This document shows positions 1 to 7,829 of a stretch of 9,862 nt of DNA, in pieces. Below the pieces are notes generated by a model. It searched no databases. It worked only from the letters and a program-made list of their open reading frames with translations, and had not been told where the DNA came from. Each line of letters starts with the position of its first letter. Within the stretch, counting starts at the first letter, position 1. Origin of the DNA: Clostridiales bacterium (GTDB lineage Bacteria > Bacillota > Clostridia > Lachnospirales > Lachnospiraceae); the NCBI GenBank assembly GCA_021203285.1, contig JAJQBM010000007.1, positions 1 to 9,862 of the forward strand. Reading direction: 5' to 3'. The position numbers were made by a program, and so were the translations under genes.

Positions 1-29
1 CCTTATACTGCCCCGGAAAATCACTCCCC

Positions 30-76
30 GCCGCACGCGGCCGCAGCCTGTTTCTTCACCGCGGCCTGCATGCGGC
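30..76 (-). terminator. GC-rich hairpin just downstream of galE, possible terminator
   Basis: Read on the minus strand, this begins 19 nt after the galE stop codon. Two arms (59-76 and 30-46) pair over about 17 bp, with G-U wobbles and one bulged A, around a 12-nt loop (47-58). The position suggests a transcription end for the gal genes. The usual run of U immediately after the stem is missing: the next bases are GGGGAGTGATTTT. It may therefore be a weak intrinsic terminator, a 3'-end stabilising hairpin or an intergenic palindrome. The window ends 29 bases later, so the downstream gene cannot be seen. Confidence 0.45.
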
Positions 77-95
77 ATATACTATGAAATTGAGA

Positions 96-1112
96 TCAAT
101 CCGCGTATCCGTTCGGATTGTTGCTCTGCCATCTCCAGGAATCCGCACACATCTCCTCGATGCCGTACTGCGCTTCCCAGCCGAGCTCCGCCTTCGCCTT
201 TGCCGGATCGCAGTAGCACATGGCGATGTCCCCGGCGCGGCGGGGCTTGATCTGATAGTTGATGGGATGCCCGCAGGCCTTCTCAAAGGCATGAACGACC
301 TGAAGAACGCTGTATCCGTTGCCGGTTCCCAGATTGTAGATGGAGACGCCCTCGTTGTCCGCCAGCTTCTCAATCGCTTTCACATGGCCCACCGCCAGAT
401 CCACCACATGGATGTAGTCGCGGACACCAGTCCCGTCCGGCGTGTCATAGTCGTCGCCGAAGACGCCGAGGCATTCCAGCTTGCCGATGGCCACCTGCGC
501 CACATAGGGAAGAAGGTTGTTGGGGATTCCCTTCGGATCCTCGCCGATCATCCCGCTCTTGTGCGCGCCGATCGGGTTGAAGTAGCGCAGCAGGACAACA
601 TTCCACTCCGGATCGGAGGTGTGGATGTCGGTCAGAACCTGCTCCAGCATGCTCTTCGTCCATCCGTAAGGATTCGTGCAGGTTCCCTTCGGGCACTCCT
701 CGGTGATCGGGATCATGGCGGGGTCGCCGTAGACCGTCGCGGAGGAGCTGAAGATAATATTCTTGCAGCCATGGCTGCGCATCACGTCCGTGAGAACCAG
801 CGTGCCGCCGATGTTGTTGTGGTAATACTCGATGGGCTTCGTGACAGACTCTCCCACCGCCTTCAAACCGGCAAAGTGGATGACGGCATCGATCTTATTC
901 TCCTCGAAAGCCTTCGTCATCGCCTCGCGGTCAAGGATGTCCGCCTCGTAAAATTTCAGGGTTTTTCCGGTGATCTCCTGCACCCGGTCAAGGGCCTTCT
1001 CACTGGAATTGTAGAGATTGTCGACGACGATCACGTCGTACCCCGCATTTAAAAGTTCTACACATGTGTGGCTGCCGATGTAGCCGGCGCCGCCTGTCAC
1101 TAAGATGGTCAT
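96..1112 (-). CDS. galE: UDP-glucose 4-epimerase
   Basis: The enzyme interconverts UDP-galactose and UDP-glucose using tightly bound NAD+, the last step of the Leloir pathway in the cytoplasm. The 338-residue protein has the length of the E. coli enzyme. It opens with the Rossmann dinucleotide motif GGAGYIGS (residues 7-14). It carries the extended short-chain dehydrogenase catalytic set: Ser124 in SSSATVYGD, and Tyr149 and Lys153 in NPYGWTKS, at the same numbers as in E. coli GalE. The start follows AAAGGAGAGG a few bases upstream, and the gap to the galT stop is only 14 nt, so the two are surely co-transcribed. It is the last gene of the galK-galT-galE set. Some GalE proteins also act on UDP-N-acetylhexosamines, which cannot be judged here. 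The open frame on the opposite strand is a shadow. Confidence 0.97.
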   Translation of the reverse strand: MTILVTGGAGYIGSHTCVELLNAGYDVIVVDNLYNSSEKALDRVQEITGKTLKFYEADILDREAMTKAFEENKIDAVIHFAGLKAVGESVTKPIEYYHNNIGGTLVLTDVMRSHGCKNIIFSSSATVYGDPAMIPITEECPKGTCTNPYGWTKSMLEQVLTDIHTSDPEWNVVLLRYFNPIGAHKSGMIGEDPKGIPNNLLPYVAQVAIGKLECLGVFGDDYDTPDGTGVRDYIHVVDLAVGHVKAIEKLADNEGVSIYNLGTGNGYSVLQVVHAFEKACGHPINYQIKPRRAGDIAMCYCDPAKAKAELGWEAQYGIEEMCADSWRWQSNNPNGYAD

Positions 1113-1126
1113 GATTGCCTCTCCTT

Positions 1127-2617
1127 TTATAAAATGTCAATGAATCGCTGAAATGCTTCTCTGCCTTCTGTTGTACATTTGTACACACCCGCGTCCTCAA
1201 GGACTCTGACGAACACCTTCCCGATCTCATCCTGAAGGATGGACTCCACGTTCTCCGGCGTGAAGGTGTATGCGTCTTTGAAGGTGTCGTACCAGTCCGC
1301 GTGCTTCTCGATGGCCTCATTTGTGCGGAGGTCTTTCCCCGCGAGGATGTACTCTGCCATGAGATCCATCTCGGATTTCAGGCGGGCCGGAAGCACGGCG
1401 AGACCCATCACCTCGATGAGACCGATGTTCTCTTTTTTGATATGGTGAAGCTCCGCGTGCGGGTGATAGACGCCCAGCGGGAACTCGTCGGTCGTGATGT
1501 TGTTGCGGAGCGCCAGATCCAGCTCGTAAAGATCCCCGCGCATGCGGGCGATCGGCGTGATCGTGTTGTGCGGCTCCCCGTCGGTCTCCGCGAAGATAAA
1601 CGCATCCTCATCGGTGTAGGCGCGCCATTTTTTCAGGATGTGGTCGGCCAGATCGATGACCCGCTCGTCCTCCTTCCCGCGGATGCGGATGACGGACAGC
1701 GGCCAGTGGACAATCCCCGCCTCCACGTCCTCGTAGCCGGGTACCGTGAAGGTCTTCTCTATTTCAGCCTTCTCCATGGCGAAGGTGTAATGGCCGCCCT
1801 GGAAATGATCATGGCTTAAAATCGAGCCGCCGACAATCGGCAGATCCGCGTTCGACCCCAGGAAATAGTGGGGGAACTGCTTCACAAAATCAAAGAGCTT
1901 GCGGAAGGCCGCCCGGTCGATCTTCATGGGAACATGCTCCCCGTTGAAGACGATGCAGTGCTCATTGTAATACACGTAGGGAGAATACTGGAAACCCCAC
2001 TGACTGCCGTTGATCGTGATGGGGATGATCCGGTGATTCTGGCGTGCCGGGTGGTTCACCCGCCCCGCATACCCCTCGTTTTCCACACAGAGCTGGCACT
2101 TCGGATAGGCGGACTGCGGAGCCAGCTTGGCCGCCGCGATGGCCTTCGGATCCTTCTCCGGCTTGCTTAAGTTGATCGTGATATCAATATCGCCGTACTC
2201 CGATGGCACTTTCCACCTGTGGTCCTTCGCGATGCGGTCCCTGCGAATGTAGTTGGTCGCAACGCTGAATTTGTAATATTCATCTGTCGCATGCCGCGCG
2301 CTAACGGCATAGTTCTCGCGGAAGGCACGGATCACCTGCGACGGCCGCGGCGTGATGCAGTTCATCAGCTTCGCGTCAAAGAGATCGCGGGAAACCACTC
2401 CGCCGTCCTTTAACACACCCGTTTCCAGCGCATAGTCCAGAATATGGGAAAGCGTGTCCGCCAGATCAACATCCGTGAAGGTCTCCGCCGGCGCTTCGTA
2501 ATCGTCCTTCTCAAGCACTTCCAGAATCTGGTTCGTGCTGTAGATGCGCTCCTCCTCCGGAATAAGCCCGGCGTCGATGCCGTACTGGACGAGCTTTGCA
2601 ATATATGTGTCTATCAT
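1127..2617 (-). CDS. galT: Galactose-1-phosphate uridylyltransferase, class II
   Basis: The enzyme moves UMP from UDP-glucose to galactose-1-phosphate, giving UDP-galactose and glucose-1-phosphate. At 496 residues it belongs to the longer Gram-positive class II family, not the E. coli type of about 350 residues. The core motif SHDHFQGGH (residues 268-276) places His269 and His271 in the His-X-His arrangement expected around the uridylylated catalytic histidine. The stretch beginning LGVYHPHAELHH (from residue 381) is also typical of the class. The N-terminal 100 residues are the helical domain seen in class II proteins. The start follows a purine-rich AAGAAGGGGG about 9 nt upstream. Gaps of 17 nt to galK and 14 nt to galE show one operon. 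The exact catalytic histidine is assigned from the family pattern. Confidence 0.96.
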   Translation of the reverse strand: MIDTYIAKLVQYGIDAGLIPEEERIYSTNQILEVLEKDDYEAPAETFTDVDLADTLSHILDYALETGVLKDGGVVSRDLFDAKLMNCITPRPSQVIRAFRENYAVSARHATDEYYKFSVATNYIRRDRIAKDHRWKVPSEYGDIDITINLSKPEKDPKAIAAAKLAPQSAYPKCQLCVENEGYAGRVNHPARQNHRIIPITINGSQWGFQYSPYVYYNEHCIVFNGEHVPMKIDRAAFRKLFDFVKQFPHYFLGSNADLPIVGGSILSHDHFQGGHYTFAMEKAEIEKTFTVPGYEDVEAGIVHWPLSVIRIRGKEDERVIDLADHILKKWRAYTDEDAFIFAETDGEPHNTITPIARMRGDLYELDLALRNNITTDEFPLGVYHPHAELHHIKKENIGLIEVMGLAVLPARLKSEMDLMAEYILAGKDLRTNEAIEKHADWYDTFKDAYTFTPENVESILQDEIGKVFVRVLEDAGVYKCTTEGREAFQRFIDIL

Positions 2618-2634
2618 AACTCTGCGCCCCCTTC

Positions 2635-3801
2635 TTATAATACCCGGCCGCCGTCTCCGATTTCCACTACATAGAAATCAGCGGCGTAGCCGATTTTGTC
2701 AAGGTAGGCTTTGCCGACGTTCTCGATGAATGCGTCGACACAGTTCTCCTTTACGATGCTGACGGTGCAGCCGCCGAAGCCCGCACCGGTCATGCGGGAG
2801 CCAATGACGCCCTCCTGCTCCCATGCCGTCTCCACAAGGGTATCCAGCTCGGTGCCGGTGACCTCATAGTCATCCCGGAGGGAGACATGGGAGACATTCA
2901 TAAGCTTGCCGAACTCCTCGATATCGCCCTTCTGCAGAACCTCCACTGCCTTTAAGGTGCGCTGGTTCTCATAGACGGCATGCTTTGCACGGCGCTGCCG
3001 AACCTCGCTTTTGATGAGATCCTTATTCGCCTCAAACTCCTCCTCGGTCAGCTCGCCGAGGGTATGAATATCCAGCTTTGCGCGCAGCTCCTCCACGGCC
3101 TGCTCGCACTCGGCGCGGCGCTCGTTGTACTTGGAGTCGCCCAGACCCCGTTTTTTGTTACTGCAGGCGATGACGATCTTCGCATCCTTCAACTCCAGCG
3201 GAACATATGTATAGGAAAGATCGCTGCAATCTAAGAAAATCGCCATGTCCTTTTTGCCCATGGCAATGGAGAACTGATCCATGATGCCGCAGTTGACCCC
3301 GTTAAAATGATTCTCGCAGTACTGGCCGAACAGGGCGATGTCCTGCATGCTCACGCCCTCCAGACCGTACAGGTCGCGGAGCGCCACGCCGGCAACCACC
3401 TCCACCGAAGAGGAGGAAGAAAGGCCGGACGCATTGGGAATATTTCCGAACAGCAGCATGTCAAAGCCGGTGTCGATGGCGTATCCTTTTTCGATAAATG
3501 TCCAGACAACGCCGACCGGATAGTTCGTCCAGTCCGCCGCCTTGTCATACACAAGGTGATCCAGACTCGCCTCCACAATCCCGATCTCCTCGAAGTTCTG
3601 GGAGTAAAAGCGCATCTTCCGGTCATCCCGCTTGCGGACGATGGCATAGGTGCCGATCGTGAGTGCGCAGGGGAAAACGTGCCCGCCGTTGTAATCGGTG
3701 TGCTCGCCGATCATGTTGACCCGGCCGGGGGCAAAATACCTGCGGATGTCGCCGCCGTCGCCGAACTTCTCCTTAAAATCCCTCATTAACTCTGTCTCCA
3801 T
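2635..3801 (-). CDS. galK: Galactokinase
   Basis: The enzyme phosphorylates alpha-D-galactose with ATP to galactose-1-phosphate, the entry step of the Leloir pathway. It shows all three GHMP-kinase motifs: the galactokinase signature GRVNMIGEHTDYNGG (residues 26-40), the glycine/serine-rich ATP loop PNASGLSSSSS (122-132), and the C-terminal SRMTGAGFGGC (335-345). Asp175 in CGIMDQF is the expected catalytic base and Arg27 its partner. The 388-residue length is usual for the family. An in-frame ATG at 3819 would add six residues (MYGVFH), but GGAG at 3810-3813 lies 8 nt before the ATG at 3801 and nothing comparable precedes the upstream one. It sits 42 nt behind purB and 17 nt ahead of galT. 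The purB-galK spacer is AT-rich and could hold a weak promoter, but I see no convincing one. Confidence 0.96.
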   Translation of the reverse strand: METELMRDFKEKFGDGGDIRRYFAPGRVNMIGEHTDYNGGHVFPCALTIGTYAIVRKRDDRKMRFYSQNFEEIGIVEASLDHLVYDKAADWTNYPVGVVWTFIEKGYAIDTGFDMLLFGNIPNASGLSSSSSVEVVAGVALRDLYGLEGVSMQDIALFGQYCENHFNGVNCGIMDQFSIAMGKKDMAIFLDCSDLSYTYVPLELKDAKIVIACSNKKRGLGDSKYNERRAECEQAVEELRAKLDIHTLGELTEEEFEANKDLIKSEVRQRRAKHAVYENQRTLKAVEVLQKGDIEEFGKLMNVSHVSLRDDYEVTGTELDTLVETAWEQEGVIGSRMTGAGFGGCTVSIVKENCVDAFIENVGKAYLDKIGYAADFYVVEIGDGGRVL

Positions 3802-3809
3802 GTGAAACA

Positions 3810-3813
3810 CTCC
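3810..3813 (-). promoter_or_regulatory. Ribosome binding site that decides the galK start
   Basis: On the minus strand GGAG lies 8 nt before the ATG ending at 3801. It falls inside the first codons of the longer alternative reading frame, so it favours the 388-residue GalK over the 394-residue version. Confidence 0.65.
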
Positions 3814-3843
3814 ATACATTTATATTCTTTTTTAATCCCTTTG

Positions 3844-5277
3844 TTATACATTGATCTCCGCCGTGACGCCCAAAAGGTCGCGGTTCGCCTCCAGCACCGG
3901 GTTGACACAGTTTTTCAGGAAATTCTCCACCTGAAGCTCCGCGCGTCCGGTGTAGCGGGCGGGATCCATCGCCGCCTGCAGCTCCTCCAGCGAAAGCCCG
4001 AAGCTCTCGTCCGCCGCGATCAGCTCCAGCAGATTGTTGTCCAGACCGTTCTGCTTGACATTCGCACCGGCCTCCATGGAGAGCTGACGGATCCGCTCGT
4101 GGAGCTCCTGCCGGTCGCCGCCCTTTTTCACGGCGTCCATCATGATGTTCTCGGTCGCCATGAAAGGCAGCTCGCTCATGAGATGCTTGGTGATGACCTT
4201 GTCATAGACGACCAGACCATCCACCACATTGAGGCAGAGGTCAAGAACGCCGTCGATCGCCAGAAATCCCTCCGCGATGGAGAGGCGCTTGTTTGCAGAG
4301 TCGTCCAGCGTCCGCTCAAACCACTGCGTGGCGGACGTGATCGCCGGATTCAGGGCGTCGATCATCACATAGCGCGAGATCGAGGCAATGCGCTCGCTCC
4401 GCATGGGGTTGCGCTTGTATGCCATGGCGGAGGAGCCGATCTGGTTTTTCTCGAAAGGCTCTTCCACTTCCTTCAAATGCTGAAGCAGGCGGATGTCGTT
4501 GGACATCTTGTGGGCGCTGGCTGCGATGCCCGCCACCACATTCATCACCCGCGTGTCTACCTTTCTGGAATAGGTCTGCCCGGACACCGGATAGCAGCCG
4601 GAAAATCCCATTTTCTCCGCGATCATGGGGTCGATCTTATCAATCGTCTCCTGATCCTCGTCGAAGAGCTCCAGAAAGCTCGCCTGCGTCCCGGTCGTCC
4701 CCTTGGAGCCGAGCAGCTTCAGGGAACCGAGCACATAGTCCAGATCCCCCAGATCCATCAGAAACTCCTGCGTCCAGAGCGTGGCGCGCTTGCCTACGGT
4801 CGTGGGCTGCGCCGGCTGGAAGTGCGTGAAGGCCAGCGTCGGCAGCGCCTTGTAGCGGTCTGCGAAGGCCGCCAGCTCCGCGATCACGTTCACCAGTTTC
4901 TTACGGACGAGCTGCAGCGCCTCGGACATCAGGATGATATCCGTATTGTCTCCCACGTAGCAGGAGGTCGCTCCGAGGTGGATGATGCCCTTCGCCTTCG
5001 GGCACTGGACGCCGTAGGCGTAGACATGGGACATTACGTCGTGGCGAACCAGCTTCTCCCGCTCCTTCGCCACCTCAAAGTTGATGTCGTCCTTGTGGGC
5101 TTTCAGCTCCTCGATCTGCTCATCGGTGATGTCCAGACCCAGCTCTTTCTCGGTCTCCGCGAGGGCGATCCAGAGACGCCGCCATGTGCGGAACTTCTTC
5201 TCCGGTGAAAAAATGTATTGCATTTCTTTGCTCGCGTATCGCTCGGAAAGCGGGCTGGAGTACCTGTCGTTACTCAT
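3844..5277 (-). CDS. purB: Adenylosuccinate lyase
   Basis: This lyase of the fumarase/aspartase superfamily acts twice in purine synthesis. It splits fumarate from SAICAR to give AICAR, and from adenylosuccinate to give AMP. The 477-residue protein carries the superfamily signature GSSAMAYKRNPMRSE (residues 281-295), which forms the mobile serine loop. His79 in VRHDVMSH and His152 in THFQPAQPTT match the two catalytic histidines known from Bacillus subtilis PurB, and GATSCYVGDN (102-111) is the conserved substrate-binding stretch. The length is closer to the longer, animal-like branch than to the 431-residue B. subtilis enzyme. The start is fixed by an AGGAGG six bases upstream. It follows purF after 85 nt and is followed by galK after 42 nt with no visible terminator, which links purine and galactose genes. 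Confidence 0.96.
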   Translation of the reverse strand: MSNDRYSSPLSERYASKEMQYIFSPEKKFRTWRRLWIALAETEKELGLDITDEQIEELKAHKDDINFEVAKEREKLVRHDVMSHVYAYGVQCPKAKGIIHLGATSCYVGDNTDIILMSEALQLVRKKLVNVIAELAAFADRYKALPTLAFTHFQPAQPTTVGKRATLWTQEFLMDLGDLDYVLGSLKLLGSKGTTGTQASFLELFDEDQETIDKIDPMIAEKMGFSGCYPVSGQTYSRKVDTRVMNVVAGIAASAHKMSNDIRLLQHLKEVEEPFEKNQIGSSAMAYKRNPMRSERIASISRYVMIDALNPAITSATQWFERTLDDSANKRLSIAEGFLAIDGVLDLCLNVVDGLVVYDKVITKHLMSELPFMATENIMMDAVKKGGDRQELHERIRQLSMEAGANVKQNGLDNNLLELIAADESFGLSLEELQAAMDPARYTGRAELQVENFLKNCVNPVLEANRDLLGVTAEINV

Positions 5278-5283
5278 ATATTT

Positions 5284-5289
5284 CCTCCT
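5284..5289 (-). promoter_or_regulatory. Consensus Shine-Dalgarno of purB
   Basis: A perfect AGGAGG on the minus strand lies 6 nt before the purB ATG. It is the strongest ribosome binding site in the window. The 85-nt purF-purB spacer around it is AT-rich. It shows no terminator and no clear promoter, only a weak 7-bp inverted repeat at 5309-5335. Confidence 0.75.
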
Positions 5290-5362
5290 GTGTTACTGTT
5301 TATATTATTGGAATGGATTCTTTAACTGCCATCCACATATTTTCAGGCAACCGGGGCAACGC

Positions 5363-6808
5363 TTATCGCTCGTAGTCACCTCTGATATCCTCCTCCGGCG
5401 GGTCGAGCGGATATTTCCCCGTGAAGCAGCCGCGGCAGATCGGAAGCCCGCCTGCCATGGCGTCGAGGCGCTCGTTTTTCAGGTAGGCGAGGGAGTCTGT
5501 GCCGATGACCTGCCGGATATCCTCGACCGTGCGGTTGTAGGCGATGAGCTGCTCCCGCACCGGAATGTCGGTGCCGAAGTAGCAGGGCCACAGAAACGGC
5601 GGGGAACTGATGCGCACGTGAACCTCCCGCGCGCCGCCCTCCTTCAGCATGTTGACGATGAGGTTTGAGGTCGTGCCGCGGACAATGGAGTCGTCGATCA
5701 TGATGATCCGTTTGCCCTCCACCGCCTCGCGGATCACATTTAATTTGACGCGGACGCTCTGCTCCCGGCTGCTCTGCTTCGGTTTGATGAATGTCCGCCC
5801 CACGTAGCTGTTTTTCATAAAAGCCACGCCGTAGGGGATGCCGGACTCCATGGCATAGCCCAGAGCCGCCGCGTTGCCGGACTCCGGCACACCGACCACC
5901 AGATCCGCCTCCACCGGCGAATCCTTTGCCAGAAAGCGACCGGCCATGATGCGCGCGTCGTAGACGCTGACGCCGTCAAAGCGGCTGTCCGTCCTTGAAA
6001 AATAAATATACTCAAAAATACATCTGCCCTGCCGCTCCGGCGCAATGGCGTTTGTCATATCCGAGAGAAGCTCGCCGTTCTCCGTGATGGTGACCACCTC
6101 GCCCGGCAGGACATCGCGGATGAACTCCGCCCCGATGGTGTCGAGGGCGCAGGTCTCCGATGTGATAATATATGCGTTGTCCCGCTTCCCGATGCAGAGC
6201 GGGCGAAAACCGAAGGGGTCGCGTGCCCCGATGAGCTTGCGCGGGCTCATGGCAACGAGGGAATAGGCTCCCTTCATCTTGCGCGTCGCCCGCCGCACCG
6301 CCTCCTCAACGGTCGCGCTGTGCAGGCGCTCCCGCGCAATGTGGTAGGCGATGACCTCGGAGTCGATGGTCGTCTGAAAAATCGCTCCGGTATATTCCAG
6401 ATCGTGGCGAAGCTCAAGGGCATTGATCAGATTCCCATTATGCGCCAGCGCCAGCGTTCCTTTTACATAGTTTAAAACCAGCGGCTGGGCATTTTCCCGC
6501 GTGGAAGCCCCCGCCGTGGAATAGCGGACGTGTCCGACGCCGATGTCCCCCTTCATGGACTTTAACCGGTCGGCCGTGAAGCTCTCGCTCACCAGCCCCA
6601 TGTCCTTGTGGGAAGTAACCTTCCCCTTCGGGCCGTAGGTCTCACTGACTGCGATACCGCAGCTCTCCTGCCCCCGGTGCTGGAGGGCAAACAAACCGTA
6701 ATAGATGGTGGACGCGACATCCGCCCCGTCCAGATCATAAATGCCGAAAACGCCGCACTCCTCGCGAAGCCTGTCCGAAGCCGCGTCTGTCTGTATCATC
6801 TCCTGCAT
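5363..6808 (-). CDS. purF: Amidophosphoribosyltransferase (glutamine PRPP amidotransferase)
   Basis: The enzyme catalyses the first committed step of de novo purine synthesis: PRPP plus glutamine gives 5-phosphoribosylamine. The N-terminal half is an Ntn-type glutaminase. Cys18 in EECGVFG should become the N-terminal nucleophile after removal of a 17-residue propeptide. The C-terminal half is a phosphoribosyltransferase with the PRPP loop MIDDSIVRGTT (residues 370-380). Cys263, Cys409, Cys458 and Cys461 match the four cluster ligands of B. subtilis PurF. The first two are 146 residues apart, as are Cys236 and Cys382 there, and the last two form a C-x-x-C. An oxygen-sensitive [4Fe-4S] enzyme is therefore expected. 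The start follows GGAGG at a 5-nt spacing. It lies 39 nt behind purC, so the two are probably co-transcribed. End-product feedback inhibition by nucleotides is known for the family. Confidence 0.97.
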   Translation of the reverse strand: MQEMIQTDAASDRLREECGVFGIYDLDGADVASTIYYGLFALQHRGQESCGIAVSETYGPKGKVTSHKDMGLVSESFTADRLKSMKGDIGVGHVRYSTAGASTRENAQPLVLNYVKGTLALAHNGNLINALELRHDLEYTGAIFQTTIDSEVIAYHIARERLHSATVEEAVRRATRKMKGAYSLVAMSPRKLIGARDPFGFRPLCIGKRDNAYIITSETCALDTIGAEFIRDVLPGEVVTITENGELLSDMTNAIAPERQGRCIFEYIYFSRTDSRFDGVSVYDARIMAGRFLAKDSPVEADLVVGVPESGNAAALGYAMESGIPYGVAFMKNSYVGRTFIKPKQSSREQSVRVKLNVIREAVEGKRIIMIDDSIVRGTTSNLIVNMLKEGGAREVHVRISSPPFLWPCYFGTDIPVREQLIAYNRTVEDIRQVIGTDSLAYLKNERLDAMAGGLPICRGCFTGKYPLDPPEEDIRGDYER

Positions 6809-6847
6809 AGAAACCTCCGCGTGGTTTTCAAGCCGTCCGATCCAAGA

Positions 6848-7726
6848 TTATCGGAACTCCTTCCCCGTCAACAGTGCAAATGCTTCTTTGTATTTCTCCA
6901 CGGTCTTTTCGATCACCTCGTCCGGAAGAAGGTAATCGCTGTCCGGATTCGCCTTCAGCCAGTCTCTCACAAACTGCTTGTCATAGGACGGCTGGCTCTT
7001 GCCCGGCTCATAGCCCTCAAGCGGCCAGAAACGGGAGCTGTCCGGCGTGAGCATCTCATCGCCCAGGATGACATTGCCCTCTTCGTCCAGGCCGAACTCA
7101 AACTTCGTATCCGCAATGATAATCCCGCGGCCGTAAGCGTAATCCGCGCATTTTTGATAGAGGGCGATCGTGTAATCCCGAAGCTTCGCGGCGTACTCCT
7201 CACCTCTGCCCGGAAACTGCTTTTCCAGAATCTCAACGGTACGCTCATAGCTTACATTCTCGTCATGGCCGCCGATCTCCGCCTTCGTCGATGGGGTATA
7301 GATCGGCTCCGGCAGCTTTTCAGACTCCTTCAGCCCCTCCGGGAGCGAAATCCCGCAGACCGTGCCGTCTTTCTGATAGCTCGCCCAACCGCTGCCCATG
7401 ATGTAGCCGCGGACGATGCACTCCACCGGAAGCATGTTCAGCTTCTGACATTTCATGCTGTTTCCGTCAAAGCGCTCTGTCCGGAAAAACTCAGGCATAT
7501 CCGCCATATCCGTGGAAATCATGTGATTCGGCAGGATATCTTTTGTAAAATCAAACCAGAACCGAGACATCTGCGTCAGAATCGCGCCCTTGTCCGTCAC
7601 CTTGTTTTTCAAAATCACATCAAACGCGGAAATCCGGTCTGTCGCCGTCATGATCAGGCTGTCGCCGATATCATAAATCTCCCGCACCTTTCCCTCTTTC
7701 ACCGGTCTGTACTCTTTCATAACCAT
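6848..7726 (-). CDS. purC: Phosphoribosylaminoimidazole-succinocarboxamide synthase
   Basis: The enzyme joins CAIR and aspartate with ATP to form SAICAR, the substrate that PurB then cleaves. Motifs typical of SAICAR synthetases are LPVECIVRGYIMGSGW (residues 99-114), ADTKFEFG (205-212) and GDEMLTPDSSRFWP (222-235), with an N-terminal EGKVREIYD nucleotide-binding turn. About 290 residues is the longer, yeast-like form; the B. subtilis protein is nearer 240. The frame is open back to an ATG ending at 7789, but the extra 21 residues are arginine-rich, resemble no family N-terminus and lie on a leader hairpin. A GAAGG six bases before the ATG ending at 7726 supports this start; the ATG at 7720 (MKEYRPV) is the alternative. 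It heads the pur-gal gene row, 309 nt behind gpmI. Confidence 0.96.
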   Translation of the reverse strand: MVMKEYRPVKEGKVREIYDIGDSLIMTATDRISAFDVILKNKVTDKGAILTQMSRFWFDFTKDILPNHMISTDMADMPEFFRTERFDGNSMKCQKLNMLPVECIVRGYIMGSGWASYQKDGTVCGISLPEGLKESEKLPEPIYTPSTKAEIGGHDENVSYERTVEILEKQFPGRGEEYAAKLRDYTIALYQKCADYAYGRGIIIADTKFEFGLDEEGNVILGDEMLTPDSSRFWPLEGYEPGKSQPSYDKQFVRDWLKANPDSDYLLPDEVIEKTVEKYKEAFALLTGKEFR

Positions 7727-7730
7727 CCGT

Positions 7731-7738
7731 TCCCTTCT
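7731..7738 (-). promoter_or_regulatory. Ribosome binding site that decides the purC start
   Basis: AGAAGGGA on the minus strand lies a few bases before the ATG ending at 7726, and about six bases further from the ATG ending at 7720. No such site precedes the longest frame start at 7789, which argues against the extended protein. Confidence 0.6.
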
Positions 7739-7759
7739 GTGCATTTCATTTCTGTTGCG

Positions 7760-7787
7760 GCGATCTCCGGTTTCCCGGATAAATCGC
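7760..7787 (-). promoter_or_regulatory. Tetraloop hairpin in the purC leader RNA
   Basis: In the minus-strand transcript an outer 5-bp stem (GCGAT with ATCGC) encloses an asymmetric internal loop (UUA opposite G). Inside it is a 5-bp stem, UCCGG with CCGGA, closed by a GAAA tetraloop of the stable GNRA class. It lies between the predicted transcription start near 7794 and the ribosome binding site at 7731-7738. There is no U-run behind it, so it is not an intrinsic terminator. It does not match a riboswitch core that I recognise, including the purine and PRPP classes. It may stabilise the mRNA or bind a regulator. Confidence 0.45.
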
Positions 7788-7800
7788 AATACCTTTCTGT

Positions 7801-7829
7801 ATCATAACGCAAAAACAATCATACTTCAA
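7801..7829 (-). promoter_or_regulatory. Probable sigma-A promoter of purC (and the following genes)
   Basis: On the minus strand TTGAAG (7824-7829) matches the -35 consensus at four of six bases. TATGAT (7801-7806) matches the -10 consensus at five of six. The spacer is exactly 17 nt. Transcription would begin near 7794, giving a leader of about 68 nt before purC. It is the best promoter in the window and stands in the right place, after the gpmI terminator. No upstream element or TG extension was seen. Confidence 0.55.

Noticed and set aside
84..1052. Plus-strand open frame of 322 codons opposite galE
   Set aside because: It is a shadow of galE with low-complexity Arg/Val/Asp-rich translation and no family resemblance. 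The same applies to the plus-strand frames at 6608-7807 and 8192-9130.
3802..5208. Long open frame of 468 codons on the plus strand, opposite purB
   Set aside because: It mirrors purB codon for codon and has no recognisable domain. GC-rich biased codons leave the opposite strand open. PurB has full family motifs and a perfect ribosome binding site.
5309..5335. Inverted repeat in the purF-purB spacer as a terminator
   Set aside because: The stem is only 7 bp with a bulge, is AT-rich and has no U-run behind it, so read-through into purB is more likely.
6848..7789. Extended purC starting at the ATG ending at 7789
   Set aside because: The extra N-terminus is not family-like, has no ribosome binding site and overlaps the leader hairpin. 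The ATG ending at 7726 has a good site.
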